Positions 7,962 through 16,021 of a stretch of 64,000 nt of DNA are shown here, in pieces. Source of the DNA: a virus; the IMG/VR virus record IMGVR_UViG_3300005468_000016, positions 28,076-92,075 of that record. One strand, 5' to 3'. Made by a program: the position numbers and the translations under genes. Numbering within the stretch: position 1 is the stretch's first letter; each line of letters starts with the position of its first letter. Under the pieces are notes generated by a model. The model worked only from the letters and a program-made list of their open reading frames with translations. It had not been told where the DNA came from and searched no databases.

Positions 7962-8317
7962 CTCTCCTCCATGACCCGATCACCGAGTTCCCGAGCGACC
8001 TGACAGGCGCTCACATAGCGGCGACTGAGTTCGGCATCACCCTGAACGGCGATCGGGAAAGGACCGGCGTGGCACGCGGACCACAACTCGGCGCGCGTTC
8101 TGTCCTCGATGGCGCGGCCGTAGCGGTTGAGCAAGGCGCGAAAGTCATCCTGTTTATGGCGTATCCACCTGTCCAGTAAGGTCATGATGCCGAGCGCGAC
8201 AATCAGCGTTAATATGAACTCCGCGCTGGCTGCATGTTGGTCTGGCAATAGTCGGCTGGAGTGATAGCCAAGCCAGCAAGCAATGAGGAGATTGCCGACG
8301 CGAACCCAGTCAGTCAT
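7958..8317 (-). CDS. Small membrane protein (two transmembrane segments)
   Basis: The start at 8317 overlaps the upstream stop by ATGA and gives 119 residues. Two hydrophobic segments are visible, at about residues 6-23 (VGNLLIACWLGYHSS) and 35-52 (FILTLIVALGIMTLLDRW), followed by a charged cytoplasmic-type tail. The size and layout would allow a holin-like or membrane-accessory role, but no lysis enzyme is adjacent, so I leave it unnamed. Confidence 0.6.
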   Translation of the reverse strand: MTDWVRVGNLLIACWLGYHSSRLLPDQHAASAEFILTLIVALGIMTLLDRWIRHKQDDFRALLNRYGRAIEDRTRAELWSACHAGPFPIAVQGDAELSRRYVSACQVARELGDRVMEER

Positions 8318-8517
8318 CTCCCACCCTCCTTCGGCCACGCCACCCCGTTATCGGCGCAGAACTTGGCGAACCCATCACGGCCGATCTTCGCCTCGGCGAT
8401 GTTCTCCCCGGTGCGTCGGCGGTAGTTCGCTTGCGCGTCCTTGATCGCCTTCGATTGCTCGGGAGTGATGCGAATCGGATGGATGCGTTCCGGCTTGTCT
8501 TTCTCAAATACTGGCAT
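8314..8517 (-). CDS. Small basic hypothetical protein
   Basis: A 67-residue basic product (HPIRITPEQSKAIKDAQANYRRRTGEN). A strand followed by helices could form a small DNA-binding fold of ribbon-helix-helix type, but this is only suggestive. It is the first gene of the leftward block, and the two tRNA-like sequences lie just upstream. Confidence 0.6.
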   Translation of the reverse strand: MPVFEKDKPERIHPIRITPEQSKAIKDAQANYRRRTGENIAEAKIGRDGFAKFCADNGVAWPKEGGR

Positions 8518-8527
8518 GTTCGTGTAG

Positions 8528-8584
8528 TGGACTCGACGGGAGTTGAACCCGCTGCCTAGTAACCGATCCGACGGTTCCGAGCCC
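8528..8584 (-). tRNA. tRNA-like sequence lacking a D arm
   Basis: On the minus strand GGGCTCG (8578-8584) pairs with CGAGTCC (8529-8535), giving a 7 bp acceptor stem followed by A. A canonical T arm is present (GCGGG, loop TTCAACT, CCCGT). Only 25 bases separate the acceptor from the T stem, enough for one hairpin (AACCG/CGGTT, 6-base loop) but no D arm. It may be a truncated tRNA remnant or a tRNA-like element. The amino acid cannot be assigned. Confidence 0.45.
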
Positions 8585-8588
8585 TTGG

Positions 8589-8675
8589 GGACATCGACAG
8601 GAATCGAACCTGCATGAGGACGTACGCTCCTCTAACCGGGTGCCAGAGGTCGTTTTACCGACTTGGCCGATGTCC
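8589..8675 (-). tRNA. tRNA-like sequence with aberrant anticodon region
   Basis: The ends pair as a 7 bp acceptor stem (GGACATC with GATGTCC). A textbook T arm (GCAGG, loop TTCGATT, CCTGT) and a Gln-like D loop motif (CCAAGTCGGTAA) are visible. The middle does not form a standard 5 bp/7-base anticodon arm: I find either a 7 bp hairpin with loop CACCCGG or a long variable-arm-like hairpin (GAGGA/TCCTC). It is probably a decayed or non-canonical tRNA. It lies four bases upstream of the second tRNA-like sequence. Confidence 0.5.
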
Positions 8676-8858
8676 GAGATCAACACCTTAGAGGGACATG
8701 CCGGGCATTGCAAGCAGTTTGTACATGGCTGGCATGTCGAGACATCCAACCTTGTAGCGTCGTCGGATTGGCCCGAGTCTTGAGATGTGGACGGCGGCTC
8801 GACGCTTCAACCTGCATCCCTAGGAATCTCGCCCGGCAATGGGTTGGGAATGGGGAGC

Positions 8859-10661
8859 ATGTTGCTGTCGCTCGATGCGTCGGTGGGCGTGCGACTTGGC
8901 GACGATGGCTTGCCGAAAGATGTCCTGCTCTGGCGCAACGGCGATAACCTCACCACCAAGGGCACGTTCAAACTCACCGATCGGTCGCGCAAACTGGTCA
9001 TGGCGGACTGGGAAGCGCGGATGGGCGGGGTCGTTTCTCCGTCTGGGGATGGTCCGGGTTCGTTCGACTTTGACCACGACGAGTTCAACGACAACCTGCC
9101 GGGCTATCAGAAGATCTCGGCGGGTTCGTTTCACCTCGCGCTCGACGGCAAAGACTTCTGGCTGACCGGCTGCGGGTTTACTGAACTCGCCGCTGGACAG
9201 ATCAAGAAGAAGGAAAAGCGCTCGACCTCGGGCGCTTTCTACTTTGACCCGAAGACCGGCGAATTCACGTCGCTTATCAACTGCGCGTTGACCAATCTCC
9301 CCGCCACCTACAAGCAACCGCTGCTCGCCAATGGCCACGGTCGCGCGGGGGTCGGCATCGTCTACGCCCCGCCCGATGGACCGCAAGAGGAACGGCGCGT
9401 CATCGTTCAGGTGCCGGCGCTTGTCTTTGCGGGCGATGTGACCGATGCGCAGAAGTTGGCGCTGTCGAGTGCGCTGGACTTGCTCGGTCAGGGGAAACTG
9501 GAAGACGCGGGTCGGGCGTTGCTCGGTGCCCCGTCTGAACCCGCGCCCGCGCCCATCGTCCCCGATTCTCCTGCGGCCCCCGCTGCAACCAAAACCTCTC
9601 CGGAGACCACCTCCATGCACTATCAGGACCCGAATTTCGTCGGCACCTACCACGGCTACATGCTCCGCTACATGGCCTCCTGCGATATGGAGTCCATGAT
9701 GACCGCGATCTATCTCAACGGCGAGTTGCCGAAGATGTCGGCGGCGATGGAACTCAGCAAGTACTGTGAGGCGCTCGCGGCCAACGTCATGCACTGCGCT
9801 GGGGCACTTGCCGAGTGCATGCAGAAGGGCGCCGAGGATGGCGATGATGAGTCGATGGACGAAGCCTCGCAGGCATCGCTCATCGCCAAGACCCCCGAGT
9901 CGCTCAAGGCCAAGGTCGAGGAAGTCCTTGCCGCATGCAAGGCTGCCAAACTCGGCGGACTTCTCCAGAAGGCGCACAAGGCGGCGCTTGCCGCGGTCGA
10001 TGCCAAGACGTTCGACAAGACGGCGCTTTCTGCCCTATCTTCGCTCGGCAAAGACCTCCCGACGATGCGCGCATCCGCGGTGCTGGTCAAGCGCGTGATG
10101 GTGTCGCTCGATGTCAAGAGCGAGGCCGAGATCATCCCGGCGCTCACCGACAAGAATACCCTGCTCGAACAGACCAAGCAGCAGGCGCTGACGGCACTGT
10201 CCGCGGCGGGTGCCGATGTCAAGGTCGCCCGCGCGACAGCCATCGCCGAGATGCTCAGCCACAAGCACAACGGCAAGGATGCGCCGCTCATCACGCCAGC
10301 CGATGCGCAGCTTGCACAGGGCCTGGACCCCGTTGAGGGGAAACCGACGGGCCTGCCCCCCTACTCACTGGAGGAATTGAGCCTGATCAAGCAGAGGGCG
10401 CTGGCGCGGCTCAATGGACAGGCGCAGGGCCAGAGTTCGGCGGTGGCTGGCTTGTCAGTGGCGCCAGTCCCGACGCCTGCACCCGCGCCGCTGCCTGGCG
10501 CCATTACTTCGACGGTCGGCAGTGACCAAGCCTTGGCGTTGGTCAAGGCCATGTGTCCCGACGTGAAACCCGAGATGGTCGCCGAATCGGTCAAGGCCAC
10601 GCTCAGCGGAACCCAGCCCCACTATCAGCGCGTTGGCCTAGCCATCGCGAGTCCCCAGTAA
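8859..10661 (+). CDS. Capsid maturation protease/scaffold, Mu gpI-like
   Basis: This is the prohead protease fused to its scaffold. With the ATG at 8859 the product is 600 residues. The N-terminal part matches Mu gpI: 'FDFDHDEF' near residue 69, an 'AAGQIKKKEKRSTSGAFYFDP' type block, and 'NCALTNLPA', where the family reads ALTN.PA. After a proline/alanine linker (about residues 225-250) the C-terminal half is helical, alanine-rich and scaffold-like. The frame opens upstream (GTG 8787, ATG 8850), so the start is uncertain; 8859 has GGGGAG but with very short spacing. An internal ATG at 9615 could start a separate scaffold product, as Z does in Mu. Confidence 0.85.
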   Translation: MLLSLDASVGVRLGDDGLPKDVLLWRNGDNLTTKGTFKLTDRSRKLVMADWEARMGGVVSPSGDGPGSFDFDHDEFNDNLPGYQKISAGSFHLALDGKDFWLTGCGFTELAAGQIKKKEKRSTSGAFYFDPKTGEFTSLINCALTNLPATYKQPLLANGHGRAGVGIVYAPPDGPQEERRVIVQVPALVFAGDVTDAQKLALSSALDLLGQGKLEDAGRALLGAPSEPAPAPIVPDSPAAPAATKTSPETTSMHYQDPNFVGTYHGYMLRYMASCDMESMMTAIYLNGELPKMSAAMELSKYCEALAANVMHCAGALAECMQKGAEDGDDESMDEASQASLIAKTPESLKAKVEEVLAACKAAKLGGLLQKAHKAALAAVDAKTFDKTALSALSSLGKDLPTMRASAVLVKRVMVSLDVKSEAEIIPALTDKNTLLEQTKQQALTALSAAGADVKVARATAIAEMLSHKHNGKDAPLITPADAQLAQGLDPVEGKPTGLPPYSLEELSLIKQRALARLNGQAQGQSSAVAGLSVAPVPTPAPAPLPGAITSTVGSDQALALVKAMCPDVKPEMVAESVKATLSGTQPHYQRVGLAIASPQ

Positions 10662-10673
10662 GGAGAGGCGCCC

Positions 10674-11108
10674 ATGGCACTCACTCACGATCGCGCGAAT
10701 CCATATATCAATCCGTCGGACTTCCCCGGCGAGGAATACCAAGTTGCGGCACTCGGCTCCAGCTTTGCCGGCGGCATGGTCGGTCTGAACAGCAGCGGGT
10801 ATCTGGACAAACTGCCGTCTGGCAACACCATCGGCTTTCGGTTCCGGGGCCTGTCGCACCGCAACTGGGCGAATCCCACCGAAACCAATGGCGCATTCAT
10901 TACCCGCGTGGACCGTCCGCACATCATGCAGGGCCTCAAGGTCCTTGCGGGTGACCCGGTACTGCCCGCGGACCTCGGCAACGTGGTCTACGGCGCCGAT
11001 GATGAGACGATCGCCAAAACCGACGGCGGCGGCACGCTGTGTGAAGTCGGAATCCTTCAGAAGATCAACCTCGACGGCACGGTCGATGTCAAGCCGCTTG
11101 AGCCGTAA
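10674..11108 (+). CDS. Head decoration-like protein
   Basis: A 144-residue beta-rich protein between the protease/scaffold and the major capsid gene, the usual place for a capsid-stabilising decoration protein. Sequence features fitting that role are a small conserved-looking core with VLAGDPVLPADLGNVVYG and an ending GILQKINLDGTVDVKP, as in DUF2190-like head proteins. A Shine-Dalgarno AGGAG lies upstream. The role is inferred from position and general look rather than a diagnostic motif. Confidence 0.65.
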   Translation: MALTHDRANPYINPSDFPGEEYQVAALGSSFAGGMVGLNSSGYLDKLPSGNTIGFRFRGLSHRNWANPTETNGAFITRVDRPHIMQGLKVLAGDPVLPADLGNVVYGADDETIAKTDGGGTLCEVGILQKINLDGTVDVKPLEP

Positions 11109-11132
11109 CCCCGTGATGGAGATATAGGAACC

Positions 11133-12146
11133 ATGGGCGCTCCTCCGAATCTGAATATCCCCATCCAGGGGAACACCAACATCATCAACAGCGTCATCGA
11201 TGTGCGCTATACCGAGGGCTTCGGGCAGGCCAAGCCCTGGATCGGCGAGATCGCGGACGAGGTCATGTACACCCGGGGCGCGACCGTCATCATGTCCTGG
11301 ACCGAAGAAGCCAAGCGGTTCAGGGAGTTCGATGGGGAGTTTCGTCTAGACCCATGGATTGTGGACGCGATCCAGACCACGGCCAAGCCATGGCAGTCAA
11401 ACATCGGCGTAGACCGCTACGAGCAGATCGAAAACGTCTACATGAGCATCATCTCGCAGGCCAAGACGTTGGGCCGGCAGGCGGCGCTCCTTCCGTGTGA
11501 CTGGGCGTCACTCGCCCTGCGGACGAATGGCAGCAGTTCCTCGCGCCCGTTCCTCTGGTACGATGGCCTGCCAGCCTTTTCAGAAACCCACCCGGTCGAT
11601 CCACGCGGCGTCATCGGCGGAACCTGGCGGAACCTCTACAAGGGCCTGCCCTTCACCCACCAGAACATCATCGATGTCTATCAGTCGATGTGCGTGGGCG
11701 TGGTCCTGCCGAACGGGCGCCAGGTCAACGTGCGGCCGACCAAACTCGGCGTCAGTGGCAAGTACATCATCCAGGCCAAGAAGTTCTGTGAGTCCGACCT
11801 CATCGTCTCGGCCATTCAGTCGTCGGTGATTCCGGGACAGCAGGCATTCGGTGCGGAGCGCAACCCCATCCAAGGGATGCTCGCCCCGGTGGTGATGAAC
11901 GAACTCACTCAGACGATCCGCGACGTGCCCGGCGAGCCCGATGTCTGGTACATGTGGGACGATTCCGTGGTCAAGCCGCTCACGGTGTACTGGATACTCA
12001 AGCCCTACGTGACGCCGATCGTCTCGGATACCGATGGTCTGGTGCGCACGACCAATACCTATATGTACCTCGCCGAGGCGCATGGCGTCTGCGTAGTCAA
12101 GGCCCCCTGGTACATCGCCCGCATCGAACCCGGCATCGGCCCGTAA
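11133..12146 (+). CDS. Major capsid protein, Mu gpT-like
   Basis: This 337-residue protein builds the icosahedral shell. It matches the Mu-like major head subunit: 'WYDGLPAFSETHPVDP' (the family's 'DG.P.FS..HP' block) near residue 145, and a C-terminal half with 'NELTQTIRDVPGEPDVWYM'. The length is close to Mu gpT (about 305). Its neighbours (protease, decoration protein) agree. A GGAG site precedes the ATG. Confidence 0.88.
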   Translation: MGAPPNLNIPIQGNTNIINSVIDVRYTEGFGQAKPWIGEIADEVMYTRGATVIMSWTEEAKRFREFDGEFRLDPWIVDAIQTTAKPWQSNIGVDRYEQIENVYMSIISQAKTLGRQAALLPCDWASLALRTNGSSSSRPFLWYDGLPAFSETHPVDPRGVIGGTWRNLYKGLPFTHQNIIDVYQSMCVGVVLPNGRQVNVRPTKLGVSGKYIIQAKKFCESDLIVSAIQSSVIPGQQAFGAERNPIQGMLAPVVMNELTQTIRDVPGEPDVWYMWDDSVVKPLTVYWILKPYVTPIVSDTDGLVRTTNTYMYLAEAHGVCVVKAPWYIARIEPGIGP

Positions 12147-12162
12147 AGGAAAGAGGTCTACC

Positions 12163-13353
12163 ATGTCTATCGTTGCAGTTCAGACGACTTTCCCCGTCGC
12201 GGGTGATATGGACTCGGCCCCCACGCAGCTTGGTGGGCTGATTCCGGCCGTCCAACTCGTCCAAGGTTCGGGGCAGATCGCGGCCAGTGTGACCCAGGGC
12301 TCGGGAAGCGCGGTGATTAAGATCCTGCGCTGGAATCCGGGTCTTGTGGCTTGGGACTACGTCGAGGAGGGCGCCGAGAAACAGGTCGGCGTCGTGCCGG
12401 CGTCGTTTGCCCCCGCGGGCGATGTCACCGACACCAACGAGTTCGCGGTGCCGATCGATGCCTACTACTGCGCGCTTCTCACCACCGACCCGCCGAGTGG
12501 TGACGTCAACAACCTGACCGTGGACATCTCAGGTCAAGCGTCGGGCGGACTCACTCCGGACGTGCAGACGTTTACCGCCGATGGTGTGTGGATGAAACCC
12601 CCGGGCGCATACACCACTCTGACCGTCAAGGTCCGCGGTGGTGGTGGTGGTGGTGGCTCGGGCGCTCGGCGTCCGACGACTGCCGCGGGCGGTGGCGGCG
12701 GCGGCGGCGGGGCTTATTCCGAGATCACCATGCCGTTCGCGACGGCGCTTGCGAGTTATGTGGTCACGATTGGCGCAGGCGGAGCGGGCGGTCTTGGGCA
12801 GACGGCAGATGGCACGGATGGCCTGGCTGGTGGGTCCGGTGGCACCACATCCGCCGCGGCCTTGGTCACGGCGAACGGTGGCACGGGTGGCGGCGGTGGC
12901 GGCCTTGTCAATGGCGCGCAGGGCCTCGGTGGCTCGGGCACCTCGGCGGGCGGGAATGGCGGCGCGGGCGCGGTCACCAATGGCGCAACCGCTGCCACGG
13001 CCACGGGCGGATCGGCGGGTGGCGGTGGTGGTGGCGGATTCGACAGTGGCGGCCCCTCCTATGGCAATGGCGGCTTCGGCGGCTCGGTCATGCCCTACCC
13101 GGCGGCGGGCGGCGTGGGCGGCTCGGGGGCACCTTCGACCGCGGGCGGCGGTGGCAATCCGACCGTGGCGGGCGGCCCCGGAACCGGCGGTGGCGGCGGA
13201 TCGGGTTCGCTCGGTGTCGCGCCAGCCGGTGCGGGCGGCGGTGCGGGCATCTACGGCGCAGGGGGCGGTGGTGGCGGCGGAACGAACGACGGCGTGAATT
13301 CCGGTGCGGGTGGCAACGGCACGGCGGGTTACGCGGAGTTCATCGCGTCGTAA
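12163..13353 (+). CDS. Glycine-rich virion fibre-like protein
   Basis: A 396-residue protein directly after the capsid gene. Residues 1-125 form a beta-rich domain that resembles the N-terminus of the 40230-41783 product (shared order of 'ILRWN', 'YYCALL', 'ASGG' blocks). Residues 128-150 read TFTADGVWMKPPGA then TTLTVKVRGGGGG, the usual entry to phage glycine-rich tip domains. The remainder is dominated by glycine runs, about half glycine. Such domains form extended polyglycine-II bundles in fibre tips. It may be a capsid fibre or a receptor-binding tip. Confidence 0.7.
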   Translation: MSIVAVQTTFPVAGDMDSAPTQLGGLIPAVQLVQGSGQIAASVTQGSGSAVIKILRWNPGLVAWDYVEEGAEKQVGVVPASFAPAGDVTDTNEFAVPIDAYYCALLTTDPPSGDVNNLTVDISGQASGGLTPDVQTFTADGVWMKPPGAYTTLTVKVRGGGGGGGSGARRPTTAAGGGGGGGGAYSEITMPFATALASYVVTIGAGGAGGLGQTADGTDGLAGGSGGTTSAAALVTANGGTGGGGGGLVNGAQGLGGSGTSAGGNGGAGAVTNGATAATATGGSAGGGGGGGFDSGGPSYGNGGFGGSVMPYPAAGGVGGSGAPSTAGGGGNPTVAGGPGTGGGGGSGSLGVAPAGAGGGAGIYGAGGGGGGGTNDGVNSGAGGNGTAGYAEFIAS

Positions 13354-13377
13354 GCACAAGACCGACAGGAGGAATTC

Positions 13378-13815
13378 ATGGATCTCTCTGCGATTAGCTT
13401 TGATTCGCTCTCTGCCATGACGGCGGGGCTTAGCGATCAGTGCGTCGGCATTGAGATCCCGTTATCTTCCTCTGTGGCTGAGTATGAGTTCGGCGATCAC
13501 AGCACCGTCACAGACCGCGGGATTCGCGAGACGTGGTGGCGGTGCTGGATCGTCGGCGGTGAGGCGGCCTGGACGGAGTATTTCGCGCTGGTTTGGCGGG
13601 AGACAACCGGTCTTACCATTCCAGCGAGTCCGGACCTCACGCCGTCTGCCATCAAGCAAGAGATGGTGCTGGTTCGCGGCAATGCCATCTTTCCCGAGTT
13701 CGTCCTACGATCGCCGCGCGATAAGCCATACGGCTATTACCGCTGGTCTGGGGGCGCTACCACGCTCCGGGCCGTGCGCGTAATGCCGCCACATGTCAAC
13801 CCGCCAGCCCTGTGA
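13378..13815 (+). CDS. Hypothetical virion-cluster protein
   Basis: A 145-residue beta-rich protein with a strong AGGAGG site. It has a central Trp-rich segment (RETWWRCWIVGG, WTEYFALVW). It lies within the head-gene run, so a minor virion component is plausible. No family recognised. Confidence 0.6.
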   Translation: MDLSAISFDSLSAMTAGLSDQCVGIEIPLSSSVAEYEFGDHSTVTDRGIRETWWRCWIVGGEAAWTEYFALVWRETTGLTIPASPDLTPSAIKQEMVLVRGNAIFPEFVLRSPRDKPYGYYRWSGGATTLRAVRVMPPHVNPPAL

Positions 13816-13821
13816 GCACTC

Positions 13822-15060
13822 ATGGGCTTCGCACTCAACCAAACACCACCGACGGGGGCGGACACGGTCTGGACACTCCTCCAGGTCGCGATCAATCCGC
13901 GGGCCTATCAACCCGTGGTGCCGCCGCCGTTTGTGTTTGATGACTGCGATTGCAACTGCTCGGGGCCTTGTCATCATCGCCGGCAATACTCGGACTGCGG
14001 GCCGTGTGGGTCTTACTCGCTGTCCTCGTTTTCCTGCCACGGGTCGCAGTACATGTACACCTGCGATCCGCCGGATTTCTGCCAGCCCTGCTGCGGCGGA
14101 TGGACGGTCAAGCAGTCGGGCGGCGGTGGCACGGGCGGGCAATACACGATCTGCGGACTCATCCAGAAGATGGCGGCGGATCTCGCTGTGCCGTTTTCAT
14201 GGTTCGTGCTTGAAGGCCCACCCTACGTGACCAGCCCCCGTCCTTCGGGTGGCGTGGTCTATCACCGGCAGTGGAAGATCCAGCGCGGGGCCGATAACAC
14301 CCAGTGGCGCATCTACTACAGCGCCCGCGCAGGCTTTACGGGTGGCACGCCGGGGCCGACGCAGACCCCGAGCGCGATCGATGAGCAGCCGATCTTGGGC
14401 GGTGGGACCGATGCAGCGCCGACCTTCGGGACGCTGCTGCCGCCTGATGGAACGTACCGCGCGCAGATCCACGTCTACGAGGATGGGCTCCAGCCGGGCC
14501 TGTACCTTGTGACCTATCCGATCGGCAGCGCCATCCCGAATGCCTGTTTCCTGATCGATTCCTTGGCGCCGGGCAGTTACCCCATGGATTCCTCGGGAGC
14601 CTCCAAAGAGCAGGACCCGATCGTCATCTACCAGCGCACCGGGGCCGATACGCTGCTCGTTTCGTCGCTCGCGAGCGAACTCTCTGGCCCCATGGGGTGG
14701 CTGAACTACACCTATACGCTGCCGCCCGCGCAGGCGTTCGTGCGGTTGCCGGCCACGTTCGACGCAGTCTTTGATGCGGGTGGCGTGCCGCAAGTCGTCA
14801 TTCCGCGGGGCCTGAACCAGGGCATTCTGGAGGACGCGATCGATACAGGTCGCGCCACCTACGTTCGCCGCGCCGCACTCGGGGGAACGACCGCGCGCAA
14901 GGGCGATGCGTCGGGGTGGTTATGGAATGGGATCGCGGGCATTGCGAGCGGTCAACTCGTCGGGCAGAAGACTGGCCATGGTGCGAATCCGTACTTTTGG
15001 GCGACCTTCGGCGATGTGTTGCTCCGCTGGGATGGCGTGACCAAGCAGGTGCTGACATGA
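13822..15060 (+). CDS. Cysteine-rich minor virion protein
   Basis: A 412-residue protein. Residues about 41-92 hold eleven cysteines plus histidines (CDCNC, GPCHH, DCGPCG, QPCC), followed by a Gly-rich linker, a beta-rich middle part and a C-terminal region ending in 'YFWATFGDVLLRWDGV'. It lies between the capsid fibre-like gene and the gp36-like neck gene, and its stop overlaps the next start (ATGA). The cysteine cluster could bind metal or be disulphide-bonded. Function unknown. Confidence 0.65.
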   Translation: MGFALNQTPPTGADTVWTLLQVAINPRAYQPVVPPPFVFDDCDCNCSGPCHHRRQYSDCGPCGSYSLSSFSCHGSQYMYTCDPPDFCQPCCGGWTVKQSGGGGTGGQYTICGLIQKMAADLAVPFSWFVLEGPPYVTSPRPSGGVVYHRQWKIQRGADNTQWRIYYSARAGFTGGTPGPTQTPSAIDEQPILGGGTDAAPTFGTLLPPDGTYRAQIHVYEDGLQPGLYLVTYPIGSAIPNACFLIDSLAPGSYPMDSSGASKEQDPIVIYQRTGADTLLVSSLASELSGPMGWLNYTYTLPPAQAFVRLPATFDAVFDAGGVPQVVIPRGLNQGILEDAIDTGRATYVRRAALGGTTARKGDASGWLWNGIAGIASGQLVGQKTGHGANPYFWATFGDVLLRWDGVTKQVLT

Positions 15061-15542
15061 GCACTTTGGCCACATCGCCCGCCGCCGTCACTTGTCCGCC
15101 GCCGCTGACGTTGTCCAATGGGCGGTTTGCCTATGCGTGCGCCGATCAGGGACTGCTGCGCGGTGGATACCTGACGCCGCAGGATGTCCGGAACTTCGCG
15201 CTGCCCTCGCGCACAACCAAGGACATCACCGACAGCATCCTTTGGTTCCACTGTGCGGCGGTCTCCTCGGAATTCCGCGGCTACGCCCGCAAGCGCTACC
15301 GCCTGCCGCTCCTTTCGTGGGGCGCGGGCGTGGTGCAAAAGCTCGCCTTCCGGGCTGCTGGTTCTGCGCTCCGTCAGCGAGGGTTCGCCGAAGACGGGAA
15401 CGAGCATATCATGAAGGCGTACGAGGAGTCCGGACAGTGGATGGTGGATGTCCGCGACTACAAGATCGATGTCGATGTCCTTGAATCGCAGCCGATCGTC
15501 GGGACGCCGCGGGCCTCTTCGCTGCCTCTGAGGGGGTGGTGA
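15057..15542 (+). CDS. Head completion/neck protein, Mu gp36-like (DUF1320)
   Basis: The ATG at 15057 overlaps the previous stop. The 161-residue product has the DUF1320 hallmark: an N-terminal 'YLTPQDVRNFALP' segment, then a helix with 'SSEFRGYARKRYRLPLL' (family: EI..YL..RY.LP) and a further helix. These proteins form the ring joining the portal to the tail. The position before the gpG-like gene matches Mu. Confidence 0.75.
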   Translation: MSTLATSPAAVTCPPPLTLSNGRFAYACADQGLLRGGYLTPQDVRNFALPSRTTKDITDSILWFHCAAVSSEFRGYARKRYRLPLLSWGAGVVQKLAFRAAGSALRQRGFAEDGNEHIMKAYEESGQWMVDVRDYKIDVDVLESQPIVGTPRASSLPLRGW

Positions 15543-16021
15543 TGGGTCGGTTTGCTTCCATGCGCGGGCCGACCGCCCGGCTTGAGCGCTTCGCTGCTCG
15601 GCTCGATGGCGTGGTGGTGGCGGTGCTCGACCGCGTGAGTGGTGCCGCAGAAAAAGCGGTGCCTGGGCTTATCGAGAAAGGTTACGCGAGCCGGACCAGT
15701 CCCTACGGTACGCCCTGGCCGCAACCCAAGGCCGGCAACAAGCCCATGGAACGCAACGGCAAGCTGCGCAAGAGCTACGAGGTCATCCGCCTGGTCAGTG
15801 GCAAGCGGTGGATGGTCTGGGCCAGCAACAACGCGAGGTCCAAGGGCGGCGCTTACTACGGTGCCATCCTGCAAAAAGGCTTCCGGCATCACTGGGGCAG
15901 TTACGTCGCGCCGCGCAAGCAGGTCCCCGATGCGGGCAAGCTGCCGCCGCGGTGGGCCGAGCGGCTGCGGGATGTGGCCCAGCGCGAAGGCGATCGGGTT
16001 CTTGCGGGGGTCGGGCGATGA
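15542..16021 (+). CDS. Virion morphogenesis protein, Mu gpG-like
   Basis: A 159-residue basic protein starting at the ATG at 15542 (TGATG overlap, AGGGGG site). It has the layout of the Mu gpG/tail-completion family: an N-terminal helix of about 40 residues, then 'SRTSPYGTPWPQPKAGNKPM', 'LRKSYEVI', 'WASNNARSKGGAYYGAILQKG' and a C-terminal helix. Such proteins complete the tail end or the head-tail joint. Confidence 0.7.
   Translation: MGRFASMRGPTARLERFAARLDGVVVAVLDRVSGAAEKAVPGLIEKGYASRTSPYGTPWPQPKAGNKPMERNGKLRKSYEVIRLVSGKRWMVWASNNARSKGGAYYGAILQKGFRHHWGSYVAPRKQVPDAGKLPPRWAERLRDVAQREGDRVLAGVGR

Noticed and set aside
8731-8748. ATGTC-GA-GACAT inverted repeat upstream of the protease gene
   Set aside because: Five-base arms in 180 bases of GC-rich sequence are likely by chance and no promoter boxes are aligned with it.
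8820-9977. 385-residue minus-strand frame
   Set aside because: Antisense shadow of the gpI-like protease, which has clear family motifs; composition is Arg/His/Gly-rich.
12529-13359. Long frames on both strands over the glycine-rich region
   Set aside because: GC-rich repeats keep all frames open; only the plus frame with the Gly-rich fibre pattern continues a plausible N-terminal domain.
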